In this document: one piece after another, positions 8,822-18,355 of the stretch | Numbering within the stretch: the stretch's first letter is position 1 | Layout of the letters: every line of letters starts with the position of its first letter | From: Pseudanabaena mucicola str. Chao 1806 | Lineage (GTDB): Bacteria > Cyanobacteriota > Cyanobacteriia > Pseudanabaenales > Pseudanabaenaceae | NCBI RefSeq assembly: GCF_030323025.1 | Contig: NZ_CP097329.1 | Location: forward strand, 837,001-901,000 | Reading direction: 5' to 3' | DNA length: 64,000 bases | Made by a program: the position numbers and the translations under genes | The notes under the pieces: generated by a model | The model's input: the letters and a program-made list of their open reading frames with translations, nothing else | What the model was told of the DNA's origin: nothing | Databases searched by the model: none

Positions 8822-8827
8822 TATAAT
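8822..8827 (+). promoter_or_regulatory. Possible -10 element TATAAT
   Basis: A perfect TATAAT stands in the 78-base gap between the ParB-like gene and the next small gene. No good -35 box is seen at the standard distance (TTGATG lies 20 bases away). It could start a separate transcript for the three small AT-rich genes. Weak evidence. Confidence 0.3.
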
Positions 8828-8887
8828 TGATAGATTAAACCTATTTACAAATTGAATTTTTGTATTTAAAAAGGATGATTTGATTTT

Positions 8888-9355
8888 GTGAAAAAGATAG
8901 AGGCAATAAATTTACTTGTCAATAATGGTTGGACAAAAGCGGATGCAGAAAGAGCATTGGTAGATCTAGATTTTAGTCAAGCTCCTGATGAATTTACCGT
9001 TTATAAGTACAGTTCTTTATTTGCTGGCAAAGAACTGATTAATCGTCAACGTGCTCAATCTGCCCAAAAAGGTATGGTGACAAGAAAGACAAAAGAAATA
9101 GATCTTAAGACTGCTGAAAATACTGACTTACAAAATAAAGCCCAAGTCTTAGATTCACAAAACAGTAAACTTTCTAAAACTAATGAGAAGCTTTTACAAG
9201 TAAAAGATCAACTAGAACAAGACAATAGAAGATTAAAAAATCTTGTCGATGCTATTAGGTTAAGAATAACAATTGATGGTGGTAAACTTTTGCAATATGA
9301 AGATAGTGAAATCCGTAAAGCATTGTCCAAATGGTTTAAAGGTATGCAAGGTTAG
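8888..9355 (+). CDS. Small coiled-coil protein of the ParA/HNH cluster
   Basis: 155 residues starting at GTG 8888, preceded by AAAGGATGATTT. The first 40 residues (AINLLVNNGWTKADAERAL) look like a small UBA-like or helix-turn-helix fold. Residues 70-125 are a coiled coil (DLQNKAQVLDSQNSKLSKTN and LLQVKDQLEQDNRRLK). The C-terminus (IRKALSKWFKGMQG) is short and basic. I do not recognise a family. The gene is AT-rich and lacks HIP1 octamers, as do the next two. It may be an adaptor or DNA-binding subunit working with the ParA/ParB-like pair or the HNH nuclease; that is inference from position only. Confidence 0.65.
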   Translation: MKKIEAINLLVNNGWTKADAERALVDLDFSQAPDEFTVYKYSSLFAGKELINRQRAQSAQKGMVTRKTKEIDLKTAENTDLQNKAQVLDSQNSKLSKTNEKLLQVKDQLEQDNRRLKNLVDAIRLRITIDGGKLLQYEDSEIRKALSKWFKGMQG

Positions 9356-9367
9356 TGGAATAAATTG

Positions 9368-9796
9368 ATGTCTAATCAGAAAAATCAAACAAAACACTTC
9401 AGGTCAATGACCTATCGAGAAGTACAACGGGCTAACTCAAAAAATCGTACTGAGCTTAGTAAATCTGATCAGCAGTGGTTAAAGCAAGCAGGTTATCAGA
9501 ATGTAGGATGGGAAAAGGTAATTATTCTTTTCCAAAAGATAGAAGAACTAAGTCAGGAACGTGATGATTTAGATAGTTTAAGCCTTGAAGATCTATTCCT
9601 AGAAGCAGATCGAATTGGTGACAAATACCTTGAATCAGCAGAAATTGCTGAAAACAGGCAAAAGTTAGCTTTGGCTAACAATATTATTAATGATCAAATT
9701 GATAAATTTTTTCCTGATACGGAAGATGAAACTATTGATTTTAGTGCTAAATCAAAGGCTAAGCATCGAAGTAAGAACAACGGCAAAAAATATTAG
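9368..9796 (+). CDS. Small hypothetical protein of the ParA/HNH cluster
   Basis: 142 residues from ATG 9368; an in-frame TTG three bases earlier is less likely. It lies 12 bases downstream of the coiled-coil gene and 17 bases upstream of the HNH gene, so the three read as one unit. The N-terminal half is basic (MTYREVQRANSKNRTELSKS and LKQAGYQNVGWEKVI). The middle is acidic and Leu-rich (ERDDLDSLSLEDLF). The end is very basic (KSKAKHRSKNNGKKY), suitable for nucleic-acid contact. I do not recognise a family. Codon use is AT-rich. A role with the adjacent nuclease is plausible but unsupported by motif. Confidence 0.6.
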   Translation: MSNQKNQTKHFRSMTYREVQRANSKNRTELSKSDQQWLKQAGYQNVGWEKVIILFQKIEELSQERDDLDSLSLEDLFLEADRIGDKYLESAEIAENRQKLALANNIINDQIDKFFPDTEDETIDFSAKSKAKHRSKNNGKKY

Positions 9797-9813
9797 TAAA
9801 TGTATATAAGTTT

Positions 9814-10266
9814 ATGGATCTGGAAAATAAAACCTTAAAAGAGTTATTTGATCTTGTTGATAAAATTGGTAGAAAGCGTTATCACAAATTAACCAAGGAA
9901 GATTTTGATAACTACCAACAATATGAATGCTGGCGCTATATTGATGGGAATTTTGGTTCTGGCAGCAATCAAGAAAGTAAAAACTGGGTAAGAGATAATT
10001 CAGATTTTCACTGTCCAATTTGTAACGTTCGATATCATAAAGATAATGGTAGAACAGTTGATCACAAATTGCCTAGATCTAAATATCCTTGGCTGTCTAT
10101 TGATTTTAAAAATTTGTGGGTAATTTGCAAAAATTGTAACCAAGAAAAAAGTGATATGGATTGGTATGAATATGAACGCTATATTTTTATAAACTATCCT
10201 CATCTCTATGAGAATTTAAAGCTATTTCGTCCTAGTCAATTACTTAAAGAACTAAAAAAGTCTTAA
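9814..10266 (+). CDS. HNH endonuclease
   Basis: 150 residues with a complete HNH core: a zinc pair C67-P-I-C70, the catalytic D83-H84 in VDHKLPRSKYP, and the second zinc pair C105-K-N-C108 followed by N109. HNH enzymes cut DNA, and small stand-alone ones occur in phage, homing elements, restriction and other defence systems. The N-terminal 60 residues (TLKELFDLVDKIGRKRYHKL) are helical and may bind DNA or a partner. It is the last gene of the AT-rich trio after the ParA/ParB-like pair and ends convergently with the alpha-mannosidase gene, overlapping it by 23 bases. The nuclease call is strong; its biological target is unknown. Confidence 0.85.
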   Translation: MDLENKTLKELFDLVDKIGRKRYHKLTKEDFDNYQQYECWRYIDGNFGSGSNQESKNWVRDNSDFHCPICNVRYHKDNGRTVDHKLPRSKYPWLSIDFKNLWVICKNCNQEKSDMDWYEYERYIFINYPHLYENLKLFRPSQLLKELKKS

Positions 10267-13231
10267 TTTCATAGGGTAGAAATATAGCTTTAAAATATCT
10301 GTTCTTATTATTAACTAGTGAGATCAAATTATTTTTGCGTTCCATGAGATCACATTCCCATACATTTGATATTTGCAATAATTGTGATGAAATTTCAATA
10401 TTAGTTTCTGCTGACTGACCATGTGACTCATATAAACGGATAATCCAACCTGATTGATCTTGCGATCGCTTGAATGCAGAAAGAATAATATTAGGTGCAG
10501 AAATATTTATAAAACTTCGATAATTTCCTTGAATTGAAGAATGCTTTAAAATAACTGGATTATTCAATTCTTGCGCTAACTGGACAATATTTGCCTTACG
10601 CCAATCACCTTGATGAGGAACTAGTCGATAGGTAAATTGATGAAGCCCGCGATCGCTATTTGGACTGGGCCAGTTAGGACTGCGTAACAAAGACAAGCGC
10701 AGACAATCGGGCTTAGCATCATAGCCATACTTGCTATCATTAATAACCGCTAAACCTAAAGCGTCATGCCCTGAAGATATATCTGCCCAATATTGTGCGG
10801 GAACCTCCCATTTAGCTTGATCTTCAGGAGTTTCACCCAAAGTGCTACGCTGAATTGTTCCCATAGGAATTTCGTAAGTGGCATAGGATGCTTGCCAATT
10901 CACAGGGAAATTAACTTTAACTAGAGTATGTTCCTCTTGCCAATCTACGAAACTATTGATAGTAATAAATTGCTCAAAAGCTGTTAATTGAATTTCTTGA
11001 ATAAAAGTAGAATTATGAAATTTTTGAATAACCTGAATCGACACCAATAAACTAGAATTATCTAAAATTTTGATTGATGATAAGCTCGCAGATTCTAACT
11101 GTTTGGTCTCATAATTAGGATCGATATTCCAGGCATCCCAATATTGTCCTTTATCTTCAAAAAACTGTAATTTACTTGGAGATTGCAATATATTCTTTTG
11201 CGATCGCTTATCAAATATTTGAGAAATCACACCAGTTTTTGCATCAATCTCAACTCGCAGATAAATATTTTCGAGATAAAATTTCTCATTTTCAGACGTA
11301 ATGCTTAAAGGTTGGTTAGTCTCTCTAATTGCGACAGTTTCTAATTCAGCAAAGCCAAAACTAGGAATATTTTCTAACCAATATAAGGAGTTATCGGTAA
11401 GTCTCACTAATTGCGATCGCTGCCAATTTAAAAAATTCCAAGCCTGCAAACATGAGGTCTGCTGGTAAGAAGCATTAACAGGATCTAAAATGCGATCGCA
11501 AATTTCCCGCACCTCAGCCCATGTGCGATCGGCATCGGTAAACACTTCAGGAATCGAGGTTCCAGGAAGAATATCGTGAAATTGATTAAGCAGTAATCCC
11601 TGCCAAGCTGTTTCTAAATTGGCGTGTGGATAGGAAATTTGACTAGTTAAATAGGCGATCGCGCTCAATTTTTCGGCATTACCTAAAAGCACTTCCATTT
11701 GGCGATTTTGATGTTTTTGATCTGCTTTAGTAGTAAACGTTCCGCGATGAAATTCTAAATAAAGTTCATCTCGCCAAACTGGTAAATCAGCAGGTAGTTT
11801 CCCTTTTAAATTCAACAGAAAATTCTCTAAAGTGCTAGGCTGCATTTTGAAGAAAAGGGGTGAATCCATCCACTCACGACCCAGATCCAACATATCGGCA
11901 GTTGGTCCGCCACCGTGATCACCAACACCATAAAGCCACACTGTTTCAGAGATATGATGCTTTGCTTCTTGAGTGGCGAGGTATTTGGTGATCGCTATAG
12001 GTTCTAAGCCTTGACCAAGCTCATTACTGAAATATGTAAAAATTCTACTTCCATCCACACCTTCCCACCAAAAGATCTGATGAGGAAATTTATTGCGATC
12101 ATTCCATAGCAATTTCTGAGTCACAAATGCTTCAAAGCCGCTTTTTAAAAGGATTTGTGGCATTTGCCAATGAAAGCCAAAGGTGTCGGGTAGCCATGCA
12201 ATTTTCACTTCCTTTTGGAATTGATCGTGAAAATATTGCTGACCATAGAGAATCTGTCTAATCAATGCTTCTCCACTCGGCAAGTTCCCATCTGGCTCCA
12301 CCCACATGCCACCAATAAGTTCCCACTTACCCTCGGCAACGGCTGACTGAATCCGCGAAAATAATTCAGGATATTCCTGTTCCATCCATTGATAGGAAAC
12401 TGCGGTACTTTGATTGAAAATTAATTCTGGATAATTATTTTGTAAATTTAAAGCGGACATAAAGGTGCGCTGCATTGCGTTTTTAGTTTCCGCGATCGCC
12501 CATAACCAAGCCACATCAATATGCGAATTACCAAGAATATAAATCTGGCGTTGTTTGAGAAAGTCACTATATTGCAGTAGTGGTTCACGAATCGCTGCAA
12601 GTTTGGCAAGGAAATTATCACTGTAAATGGGCTCAGATTTAGAGAACAGTGATATTAGGCAATCCGTAGCAGTTTCTAAAGGTAGTAAATCAATTTGATG
12701 TTTAACAAAAATGGGAATATAGGTCTGGAGAATCTCTAACTCAGTTGCAAATTTGTCAGGATCGCAGGGTTGATGAGGATACTCAAAAACTATTTCTGAA
12801 AGCTGCAACGCACCAATGTCATGCTTAGTGCTATTTAATTTAATTTCTAAAATAAATTCTTGATTTGCCTTTGCATTTTTAGCCAATAGCAGCCGACACT
12901 TCTGATCAAATAAATCCCCTTCTTGAACTTTCTCTCCATTAACCCAAACTTCACAAATATCTGCCCACCAAATTAAGTTGAGACGAATGGTTGTACCCAA
13001 AGTTGGTAGACCTACATACATTGCGGGAACCTGCCAAACTTGCTTGATATAAATATTTTCTTCCCTTCGCAAAAAGGATAATATCGGCTTATTCTGTTTA
13101 GAATTTACCGTTAGCAATGTCTTCCATTCCCCATACTGATCCTGTCTCTGCCAATTGCTAAGGATTGATAAATGCGATCGCGATCGTAATTGAGAGATAA
13201 CTTGAGTTAGATTTTTTACAGAATCAACCAT
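10244..13231 (-). CDS. Alpha-mannosidase, glycoside hydrolase family 38
   Basis: This 995-residue GH38 enzyme removes alpha-linked mannose from glycans by a retaining, zinc-dependent mechanism. The zinc-binding motif HIDVAWLW lies at about residues 236-243 and the nucleophile block LPDTFGF at about 345-351, followed by GVGDHGGGPT around 430. The N-terminal 190 residues are a beta-rich galactose-binding-like domain, and the C-terminal 400 residues the expected beta-sandwich domains. The length fits bacterial and vacuolar alpha-mannosidases. No signal peptide is seen, so it is probably cytosolic, recycling mannose-containing polymers. It stands alone on the minus strand. Confidence 0.92.
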   Translation of the reverse strand: MVDSVKNLTQVISQLRSRSHLSILSNWQRQDQYGEWKTLLTVNSKQNKPILSFLRREENIYIKQVWQVPAMYVGLPTLGTTIRLNLIWWADICEVWVNGEKVQEGDLFDQKCRLLLAKNAKANQEFILEIKLNSTKHDIGALQLSEIVFEYPHQPCDPDKFATELEILQTYIPIFVKHQIDLLPLETATDCLISLFSKSEPIYSDNFLAKLAAIREPLLQYSDFLKQRQIYILGNSHIDVAWLWAIAETKNAMQRTFMSALNLQNNYPELIFNQSTAVSYQWMEQEYPELFSRIQSAVAEGKWELIGGMWVEPDGNLPSGEALIRQILYGQQYFHDQFQKEVKIAWLPDTFGFHWQMPQILLKSGFEAFVTQKLLWNDRNKFPHQIFWWEGVDGSRIFTYFSNELGQGLEPIAITKYLATQEAKHHISETVWLYGVGDHGGGPTADMLDLGREWMDSPLFFKMQPSTLENFLLNLKGKLPADLPVWRDELYLEFHRGTFTTKADQKHQNRQMEVLLGNAEKLSAIAYLTSQISYPHANLETAWQGLLLNQFHDILPGTSIPEVFTDADRTWAEVREICDRILDPVNASYQQTSCLQAWNFLNWQRSQLVRLTDNSLYWLENIPSFGFAELETVAIRETNQPLSITSENEKFYLENIYLRVEIDAKTGVISQIFDKRSQKNILQSPSKLQFFEDKGQYWDAWNIDPNYETKQLESASLSSIKILDNSSLLVSIQVIQKFHNSTFIQEIQLTAFEQFITINSFVDWQEEHTLVKVNFPVNWQASYATYEIPMGTIQRSTLGETPEDQAKWEVPAQYWADISSGHDALGLAVINDSKYGYDAKPDCLRLSLLRSPNWPSPNSDRGLHQFTYRLVPHQGDWRKANIVQLAQELNNPVILKHSSIQGNYRSFINISAPNIILSAFKRSQDQSGWIIRLYESHGQSAETNIEISSQLLQISNVWECDLMERKNNLISLVNNKNRYFKAIFLPYEIKTFLVL

Positions 13232-13249
13232 GGAGTTGTTAAAGATAGT

Positions 13250-13336
13250 ACTTACACAAAAGTAGCTGAGAAACTCATTTTATTGTAGGTGTAGTTTATG
13301 AATTGCACCTACGATAAAATAATTTTGCGTAAGTCC
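13250..13336. repeat. Palindromic repeat with ACTTACGCAAAA ends, copy A
   Basis: The ends ACTTACACAAAA and TTTTGCGTAAGT are inverted copies. Inside is a second stem, GTAGGTGTAGTTTATGAATT with GCACCTAC. A relative with the same ends and a GAGGCAATTCAT/ATTGCCTC core is at 30670-30752. It lies in the shared upstream region of the mannosidase and gcvP genes. It looks like a non-autonomous mobile element; no transposase for it is in the window. Confidence 0.6.
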
Positions 13337-13418
13337 TAACTCTGCAAACCATTCTTGACAGAATCAGAGTATTTACTCAATGCTTAACACTTTGTAATAT
13401 TTTTGTAATAGCATAGAA

Positions 13419-16400
13419 ATGTCTATACAAGTTACAAAATCTATGTTGGAACCTTCGCTCACCGTGACAACCCAAGATTCTTCGATCGCAGAAACCACAG
13501 AAACCAAAGAATTGAGGGTTCCAGCCTTTTCAAGCAATGCTAAGCATAATGAATATCTAGCAAATTGTCTTAGTGATGATGCACTTGCGCCCAATGATAG
13601 CTTTGTGCGCCGCCATATTGGCGCAACATCCGCAGAAATTCAGCAGATGCTCACTGCGATCGGTTGTGACACTATCGATGAAATGATTGATAAGACCGTA
13701 CCTGCGGCGATCAGAATTAAGCAGCCATTGCAGCTAGGGGGAGCCCGTGGGGAATATGAGCTTTTACAAGAATTGAAGGGGATCGCTTCAAAAAATCAAG
13801 TTTGGCGATCGTATATCGGCACGGGCTATTACAACTGCATCACGCCACCAATTATTCAGCGCAATATTTTAGAAAATCCAGGGTGGTATACGCAATATAC
13901 GCCTTACCAAGCCGAGATTGCTCAAGGTCGGTTGGAAGCTTTGCTCAATTTCCAAACCATGATTATCGACTTGACGGGTTTAGAAATTGCCAATGCTTCG
14001 CTTTTGGACGAGGGAACGGCGGCGGCGGAAGCGATGACGATGGCAGTAGGGATTGCTAAAAACAAGGGGAATAAGTTCTTAGTATCTAGTGATTGTCATC
14101 CCCAAACGATCGCTGTCGTTAAAACCCGTGCGATTCCCTTGGGGATTGAAATTGTGATTGGTAAGCATGACCAAGTGATGTTGGATCAGAATTACTTCGG
14201 CGCGTTATTGCAATATCCTGCTAGTGATGGCGCAATCTATGACTACACAGAGGTCATTTCACAAATCCATGCTCAAGGTGGTTTAGCGATCATTGCTGCG
14301 GATTTGTTAGCACTCACGCTAATTAAATCGCCTGCGGAATTAGGAGCAGATATTGCGATCGGTAGCGCCCAGAGATTTGGAGTTCCTTTTGGCTACGGCG
14401 GTCCTCATGCTGCTTACATAGCAACTAAGGAAACTTACAAACGGCAAATGCCCGGACGTTTAGTAGGAGTTTCTAAAGATGTGCATGGTCAACCTGCGCT
14501 GCGGCTAGCCTTGCAAACTCGCGAGCAGCATATCCGCCGCGACAAGGCAACCAGTAATATTTGTACAGCCCAAGTATTGCTGGCAATTATGGCAAGTATG
14601 TATGCGGTTTATCATGGTGCAAAAGGATTAAACCAGATTGCTCAGCGAGTCAATCTATTAACTGCAAGCCTTGCCCAAGCGATCGCCGATCTCGGTCACA
14701 CAGTCACGCATCAAGCTTTCTTCGATACGATTCGCATCGAGCTAAAGGGACTCTCTAGCAATGAGATTAAAGCTAGAGCCGAAGCCAAACAAATTAATTT
14801 ACGGTATCTAGGAGATCATGCGATCGCCATCAGCCTCGATGAAACCGTCTCCAAACAAGATTTAATCGACCTCATCAAAATTTTTACTAACGCAAAAACA
14901 ACCAACCCCCAACCCCCAACCCCCAACCCCCAACCCCCAATTCCCAATTCCCAATTCCCAATTCCCAATTCCCAATTCCCAATTCCCAATTCCCTAATTC
15001 GCACTTCTCCCTATCTCACCCATCCCACATTCAATTCTTACCATTCCGAATCAGAACTATTGCGCTATATTTATCGTTTGCAATCAAAGGATTTATCACT
15101 TACCACATCGATGATTCCACTTGGTTCCTGTACGATGAAGCTCAATGCTACCTCTGAGATGCTACCTGTGACATGGGCGGAATTTAGCAATATTCATCCC
15201 TTTGCACCATTGGCGCAAACCCAAGGCTATCAGATTCTGTTTCAACAATTAGAAGCTTGGCTTGCGGAAATCACTGGCTTTGCAGGTGTGTCTTTGCAAC
15301 CGAACGCGGGATCTCAGGGTGAATATGCAGGTTTACTCACCATTCGTGCCTACCATCAACATCGCGGGCAAACCAATCGCCATATTTGCTTAATTCCTAC
15401 ATCAGCACATGGCACAAACCCTGCGAGTGCAGTCATGGTAGGAATGAAAGTGGTGACCGTAAATTGCGATCGCGAAGGTAATATTGATGTTGCTGACCTC
15501 AAGGCAAAAGCAGAGAAGTATCAGCATGAACTCGCGGCTCTGATGGTAACTTATCCTTCCACCCACGGCGTATTTGAGGAATCAATCAAGGATATTTGCG
15601 ACATCGTTCACTATTACGGTGGACAGGTTTATATGGATGGCGCGAATATGAATGCTCAAGTCGGGATCTGTCGTCCAGGGGATATTGGCGCGGATGTCTG
15701 CCATTTGAATCTGCATAAGACCTTCTGTATTCCTCATGGTGGCGGCGGACCAGGGATGGGACCAATTTGTGTAGCGCCACAGTTAGTGCCGTTTTTACCC
15801 AAACATCCTTTCACCGAAGTTGAAGAAAGCCATACGATTGCGGCGGCTCCTTGGGGTAGTGCGAGTATTCTCACAATTTCATGGGTATATATCGCTTTGA
15901 TGGGAGCGAAAGGCTTAAAACTGGCGACTGAAGTAGCGATTCTCAATGCTAACTATATGGCTCAACGGCTTGCACCTCACTACCCGATTCTCTATACAGG
16001 CAAAAATAGCTTGGTTGCCCATGAATGTATTATTGACCTCCATGATTGCAAAAATATTGCGGGAATCGAGGTAGATGATATTGCCAAGCGTTTGATGGAC
16101 TATGGTTTTCACGCACCAACGGTTTCTTGGCCAGTGGCAGGAACGATGATGATCGAGCCAACGGAAAGTGAATCAAAAGCGGAACTCGATCGCTTCTGTG
16201 ATGCGATGATCGCCATTAAGCAAGAGGTAAATGCGATCGCCTCTGGTGCGATGGATAAGCTCGATAATCCTCTCAAAAATGCGCCGCATACTGCGGAAAC
16301 CTTACTAGCTGATGATTGGTCACACGCCTATAGTCGCCATCAAGCCGCCTATCCTGCGCCTTGGCTGAAAGAACATAAATTCTGGGCAAGCGTAGGACGC

Positions 16401-16469
16401 ATTGATAACGCCTTTGGCGATCGTAATTTCGTTTGCTCTTGCCTACCCATAGAAGCCTACGAAGACTAA
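13419..16469 (+). CDS. gcvP: Glycine dehydrogenase (decarboxylating), glycine cleavage P protein
   Basis: 1016 residues. The P protein decarboxylates glycine with pyridoxal phosphate and passes the aminomethyl group to the lipoyl H protein, the first step of glycine cleavage and of photorespiratory glycine use. It is the fused single-chain form: N-terminal half with [16 protein letters not shown] and [18 protein letters not shown]-terminal half with [20 protein letters not shown] and the PLP lysine (about 767) in [17 protein letters not shown]. Between the halves, residues about 495-525 are a Pro/Asn/Gln repeat ([20 protein letters not shown]) encoded by heptanucleotide repeats, absent from ordinary P proteins. 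ATG 13419 is used; 13443 is an in-frame alternative. No glycine riboswitch is recognisable upstream. Confidence 0.95.
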   Translation: MSIQVTKSMLEPSLTVTTQDSSIAETTETKELRVPAFSSNAKHNEYLANCLSDDALAPNDSFVRRHIGATSAEIQQMLTAIGCDTIDEMIDKTVPAAIRIKQPLQLGGARGEYELLQELKGIASKNQVWRSYIGTGYYNCITPPIIQRNILENPGWYTQYTPYQAEIAQGRLEALLNFQTMIIDLTGLEIANASLLDEGTAAAEAMTMAVGIAKNKGNKFLVSSDCHPQTIAVVKTRAIPLGIEIVIGKHDQVMLDQNYFGALLQYPASDGAIYDYTEVISQIHAQGGLAIIAADLLALTLIKSPAELGADIAIGSAQRFGVPFGYGGPHAAYIATKETYKRQMPGRLVGVSKDVHGQPALRLALQTREQHIRRDKATSNICTAQVLLAIMASMYAVYHGAKGLNQIAQRVNLLTASLAQAIADLGHTVTHQAFFDTIRIELKGLSSNEIKARAEAKQINLRYLGDHAIAISLDETVSKQDLIDLIKIFTNAKTTNPQPPTPNPQPPIPNSQFPIPNSQFPIPNSLIRTSPYLTHPTFNSYHSESELLRYIYRLQSKDLSLTTSMIPLGSCTMKLNATSEMLPVTWAEFSNIHPFAPLAQTQGYQILFQQLEAWLAEITGFAGVSLQPNAGSQGEYAGLLTIRAYHQHRGQTNRHICLIPTSAHGTNPASAVMVGMKVVTVNCDREGNIDVADLKAKAEKYQHELAALMVTYPSTHGVFEESIKDICDIVHYYGGQVYMDGANMNAQVGICRPGDIGADVCHLNLHKTFCIPHGGGGPGMGPICVAPQLVPFLPKHPFTEVEESHTIAAAPWGSASILTISWVYIALMGAKGLKLATEVAILNANYMAQRLAPHYPILYTGKNSLVAHECIIDLHDCKNIAGIEVDDIAKRLMDYGFHAPTVSWPVAGTMMIEPTESESKAELDRFCDAMIAIKQEVNAIASGAMDKLDNPLKNAPHTAETLLADDWSHAYSRHQAAYPAPWLKEHKFWASVGRIDNAFGDRNFVCSCLPIEAYED
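14902..14992. repeat. Heptanucleotide tandem repeat inside gcvP
   Basis: Five CCAACCC units are followed by eight CCAATTC units, 13 units in 91 bases, then a degenerate CCTAATTC. The array lies inside the coding region at the junction between the two halves of the P protein. Such short tandemly repeated heptamers (STRR) are known from cyanobacterial genomes, mostly outside genes. A change of one unit (7 bases) would shift the frame; changes in threes would not. Confidence 0.95.
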
Positions 16470-16487
16470 TGGCTGACAAATATTAAT

Positions 16488-16533
16488 GCTTAGCAGTGAA
16501 ATAAAAACCTAGGTTTTTATTTCACTGCTAAGC
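16488..16533. terminator. Perfect 46-base palindrome after gcvP
   Basis: Arms GCTTAGCAGTGAAATAAAAA and its complement meet at CCTAGG. The stem is 23 bp with almost no loop and lies 18 bases after the gcvP stop. It could end transcription from either side, although there is no clear U-run after it. It may also be a mobile palindrome or a cruciform-forming site. Confidence 0.55.
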
Positions 16534-16551
16534 CATTACAAAACTCTTGAT

Positions 16552-16572
16552 CCCACATTCCGCTCGTAATGG
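16552..16572. repeat. Shared 21-base IS-end-like sequence, copy 1
   Basis: CCCACATTCCGCTCGTAATG plus a final G lies just outside the IS1634-like fragment. The exact reverse complement is at 31516-31536, inside a decayed gene, and a weaker match lies near 31318-31336. It is probably the terminal inverted repeat of a cyanobacterial IS or MITE. Confidence 0.5.
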
Positions 16573-16586
16573 AAGGAGAAAAACAA

Positions 16587-17056
16587 TTAGGAAAGAGGAT
16601 CAGGGAGCAAATAATAGCGTTGGCAGGAGGGAGAAAAGAAATTCAAAATATGAAGGCGAAGAGGAGACAAATTTGCAACTTGAGTCAGGTTCTGAAAAGA
16701 AACTAAATGAACTGCCATAAAACACTGAAAAACCCATCGCAAAGTTGGAGAATTAGTGGGTTTACCCAATTGATTAGGAATAGTATCTTGAGCGAGAGCT
16801 AAAGCAAGTCTGAGTTGACGTTGGGCTAAATTATAAACGAGCAAACAAAGCACCATAATCATGCCCAAAGCCTCAATGCGTTTGGCGGACTTGAGAAAAA
16901 CACTCGAAGTAAAAAACAAAGGATCTTTGAGAAAACGAAAACCACGCTCAGTTCCCTGTTGAGCCTTGTATTCCCGTAAAGCATCATCAGCCGTGAATTG
17001 TAAGGAATCAAGAATATTCGTAGCTAAAATAAACCTACCACAAGAGACTGTCAAGC
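16587..17056 (-). pseudogene. IS1634-type transposase, C-terminal fragment
   Basis: The reading frame keeps about 155 residues resembling the C-terminus of IS1634-family transposases: GRFILATNILDS, DALREYKAQQGTERGFRFLK (with the catalytic Glu) and LFFTSSVFLKSAKRIEALGM. The N-terminal two thirds are missing. The homology stops exactly at the left edge of the IS256 element at 17057-17060, after which the frame runs into IS256 sequence. No matching N-terminal part lies on the far side, so this is a truncated remnant rather than a simple interruption. Confidence 0.85.
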
Positions 17057-17059
17057 AAA

Positions 17060-18354
17060 GTGTGTAAAGTCTAGAAGCTAGAGATGGAGACGATCCTCTT
17101 CGAGGATCGCAAAGCGATTGAGAGCAGGTTTCCAATCGCGAATGGGCATAGTCCATTTCTTAGAAATATTCCGCATAGCCAAGTAAACTAGCTTGAAAGC
17201 AGCCTCATCTGAGGGGAAAATCTGTTGAGATTTAATCACCTTCCGCAAGCTACTATTCATTGACTCAATGGCATTAGTGGTATAAATCGCCCTGCGAATC
17301 TCAAGAGGAAACGCAAAGAAGGGGATAATGTTCGCCCAATGACTGCGCCAAGATTTGGAGATCGAGGGATATAGTTTGTCCCATTTTTCAGCAAAGAGTT
17401 CAAGGTTAAACTCCGCCTCCGATTCCGTCGTCGCCGCATAAATCGCCTTGAGATCGGCACAAACCTGCTTACGCTGTTGCCAAGGTACAAAAGCAACCGA
17501 GTTTCTGACCATGTGGACAATGCACAACTGCACCTGCGTTTTAGGAAATACCGTTTCGATAGCATTGGGAAAACCAGTCAAACCGTCAACGCAAGCAATC
17601 AAAATATCTTTGACCCCACGGTTACGAATTTCGGTGAGTACCGATAACCAGAATTTTGCACCCTCATTCGGTGAAATCCACATACCCAATAATTCCTTGT
17701 ATCCGTCCATATTCACCGCCAAGGCAAAGTACAGGGACTTGTTAATCACCCTGCCATTGTCTCGCACTTTGATGACTAGACAGTCCAGAAATACAATCGG
17801 ATAAACCGCATCAAGGGGACGGTTTTGCCATTGTTTCACCTCATCAATTACGGCATCGGTAACATTGGAAATGAGGGCTGGTGATACCTCGACACCATAC
17901 ATTTCTTGCAACTGTCCTTGGATATCCCTGACACTCATACCTCGCGCATATAGGGCAATGATCTTCTCGTCTAGTCCTGACAAGCGGCTTTGCCCTTTCT
18001 TTACCATCTGTGGTTCAAACTCGCCTTGGCGATCGCGTGGTACTGCAATTTCGGCTATGCCAAAGTCGCCTTGGACTTTTTTCTGGCTATAACCGTTACG
18101 ACTGTTGCTTTGTCCTTCTGGTCTGGATTCGTGCTTCTTGTACCCTAGATGCGTTGATAATTCTGCTTCTAATGCTCGTTCCACCAGTGCGGTGGTTAGT
18201 TGTTTCAGGATTCCTCCTTCTCCGAATAGGTCGGGTGGTGTTTTACATTCTTGCAGCAATTCGTCTAGCAATTCTTTGCGGATATTCATCGGTTTTATTG
18301 TTGGTAATTGTGTGTCTTGATCATCTCTCTATATATATCCCAGACTTTACACAC
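17060..18354 (-). mobile_element. IS256-family insertion sequence, complete
   Basis: Ends GTGTGTAAAGTCT at 17060-17072 and its complement at 18342-18354 bound a 1295-base element with one intact transposase. IS256 members normally make 8-9 bp target duplications, but the flanks here (GTCAAGCAAA on the left, TTTAATTTAC on the right) do not match. The two sides belong to different truncated transposase genes, in opposite orientations. The element therefore marks a rearrangement junction. Confidence 0.9.
17078..18289 (-). CDS. IS256-family transposase
   Basis: 403 residues, full length for the family. Landmarks are the N-terminal [15 protein letters not shown] and [11 protein letters not shown], the block [16 protein letters not shown], catalytic Asp regions [14 protein letters not shown] and [16 protein letters not shown], the CxxH-like CIVHMVRNS, and the Glu region [17 protein letters not shown]. 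Family members work as copy-out/paste-in DDE transposases through a circular intermediate. The frame has no damage, so it could still act on copies with matching ends. It is coded toward gcvP. Confidence 0.93.
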   Translation of the reverse strand: MNIRKELLDELLQECKTPPDLFGEGGILKQLTTALVERALEAELSTHLGYKKHESRPEGQSNSRNGYSQKKVQGDFGIAEIAVPRDRQGEFEPQMVKKGQSRLSGLDEKIIALYARGMSVRDIQGQLQEMYGVEVSPALISNVTDAVIDEVKQWQNRPLDAVYPIVFLDCLVIKVRDNGRVINKSLYFALAVNMDGYKELLGMWISPNEGAKFWLSVLTEIRNRGVKDILIACVDGLTGFPNAIETVFPKTQVQLCIVHMVRNSVAFVPWQQRKQVCADLKAIYAATTESEAEFNLELFAEKWDKLYPSISKSWRSHWANIIPFFAFPLEIRRAIYTTNAIESMNSSLRKVIKSQQIFPSDEAAFKLVYLAMRNISKKWTMPIRDWKPALNRFAILEEDRLHL

Positions 18355-18355
18355 T

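Noticed and set aside
9814-10266. Prophage or homing-intron origin of the HNH gene
   Set aside because: No phage structural genes, integrase, attachment sites or intron-like host gene interruption are seen nearby.
13232-13418. Glycine riboswitch upstream of gcvP
   Set aside because: The space is taken by a palindromic repeat, and I see none of the conserved tandem aptamer features. A covariance-model search would settle it.
14902-14992. Possible CRISPR array
   Set aside because: The units are 7 bases with no spacers, and the region is in frame within gcvP. No cas gene is in the window.
14816-15004. Minus-strand frame encoding [20 protein letters not shown]
   Set aside because: It is the mirror of the heptanucleotide array inside gcvP; the regular peptide is a by-product of the 7-base repeat.
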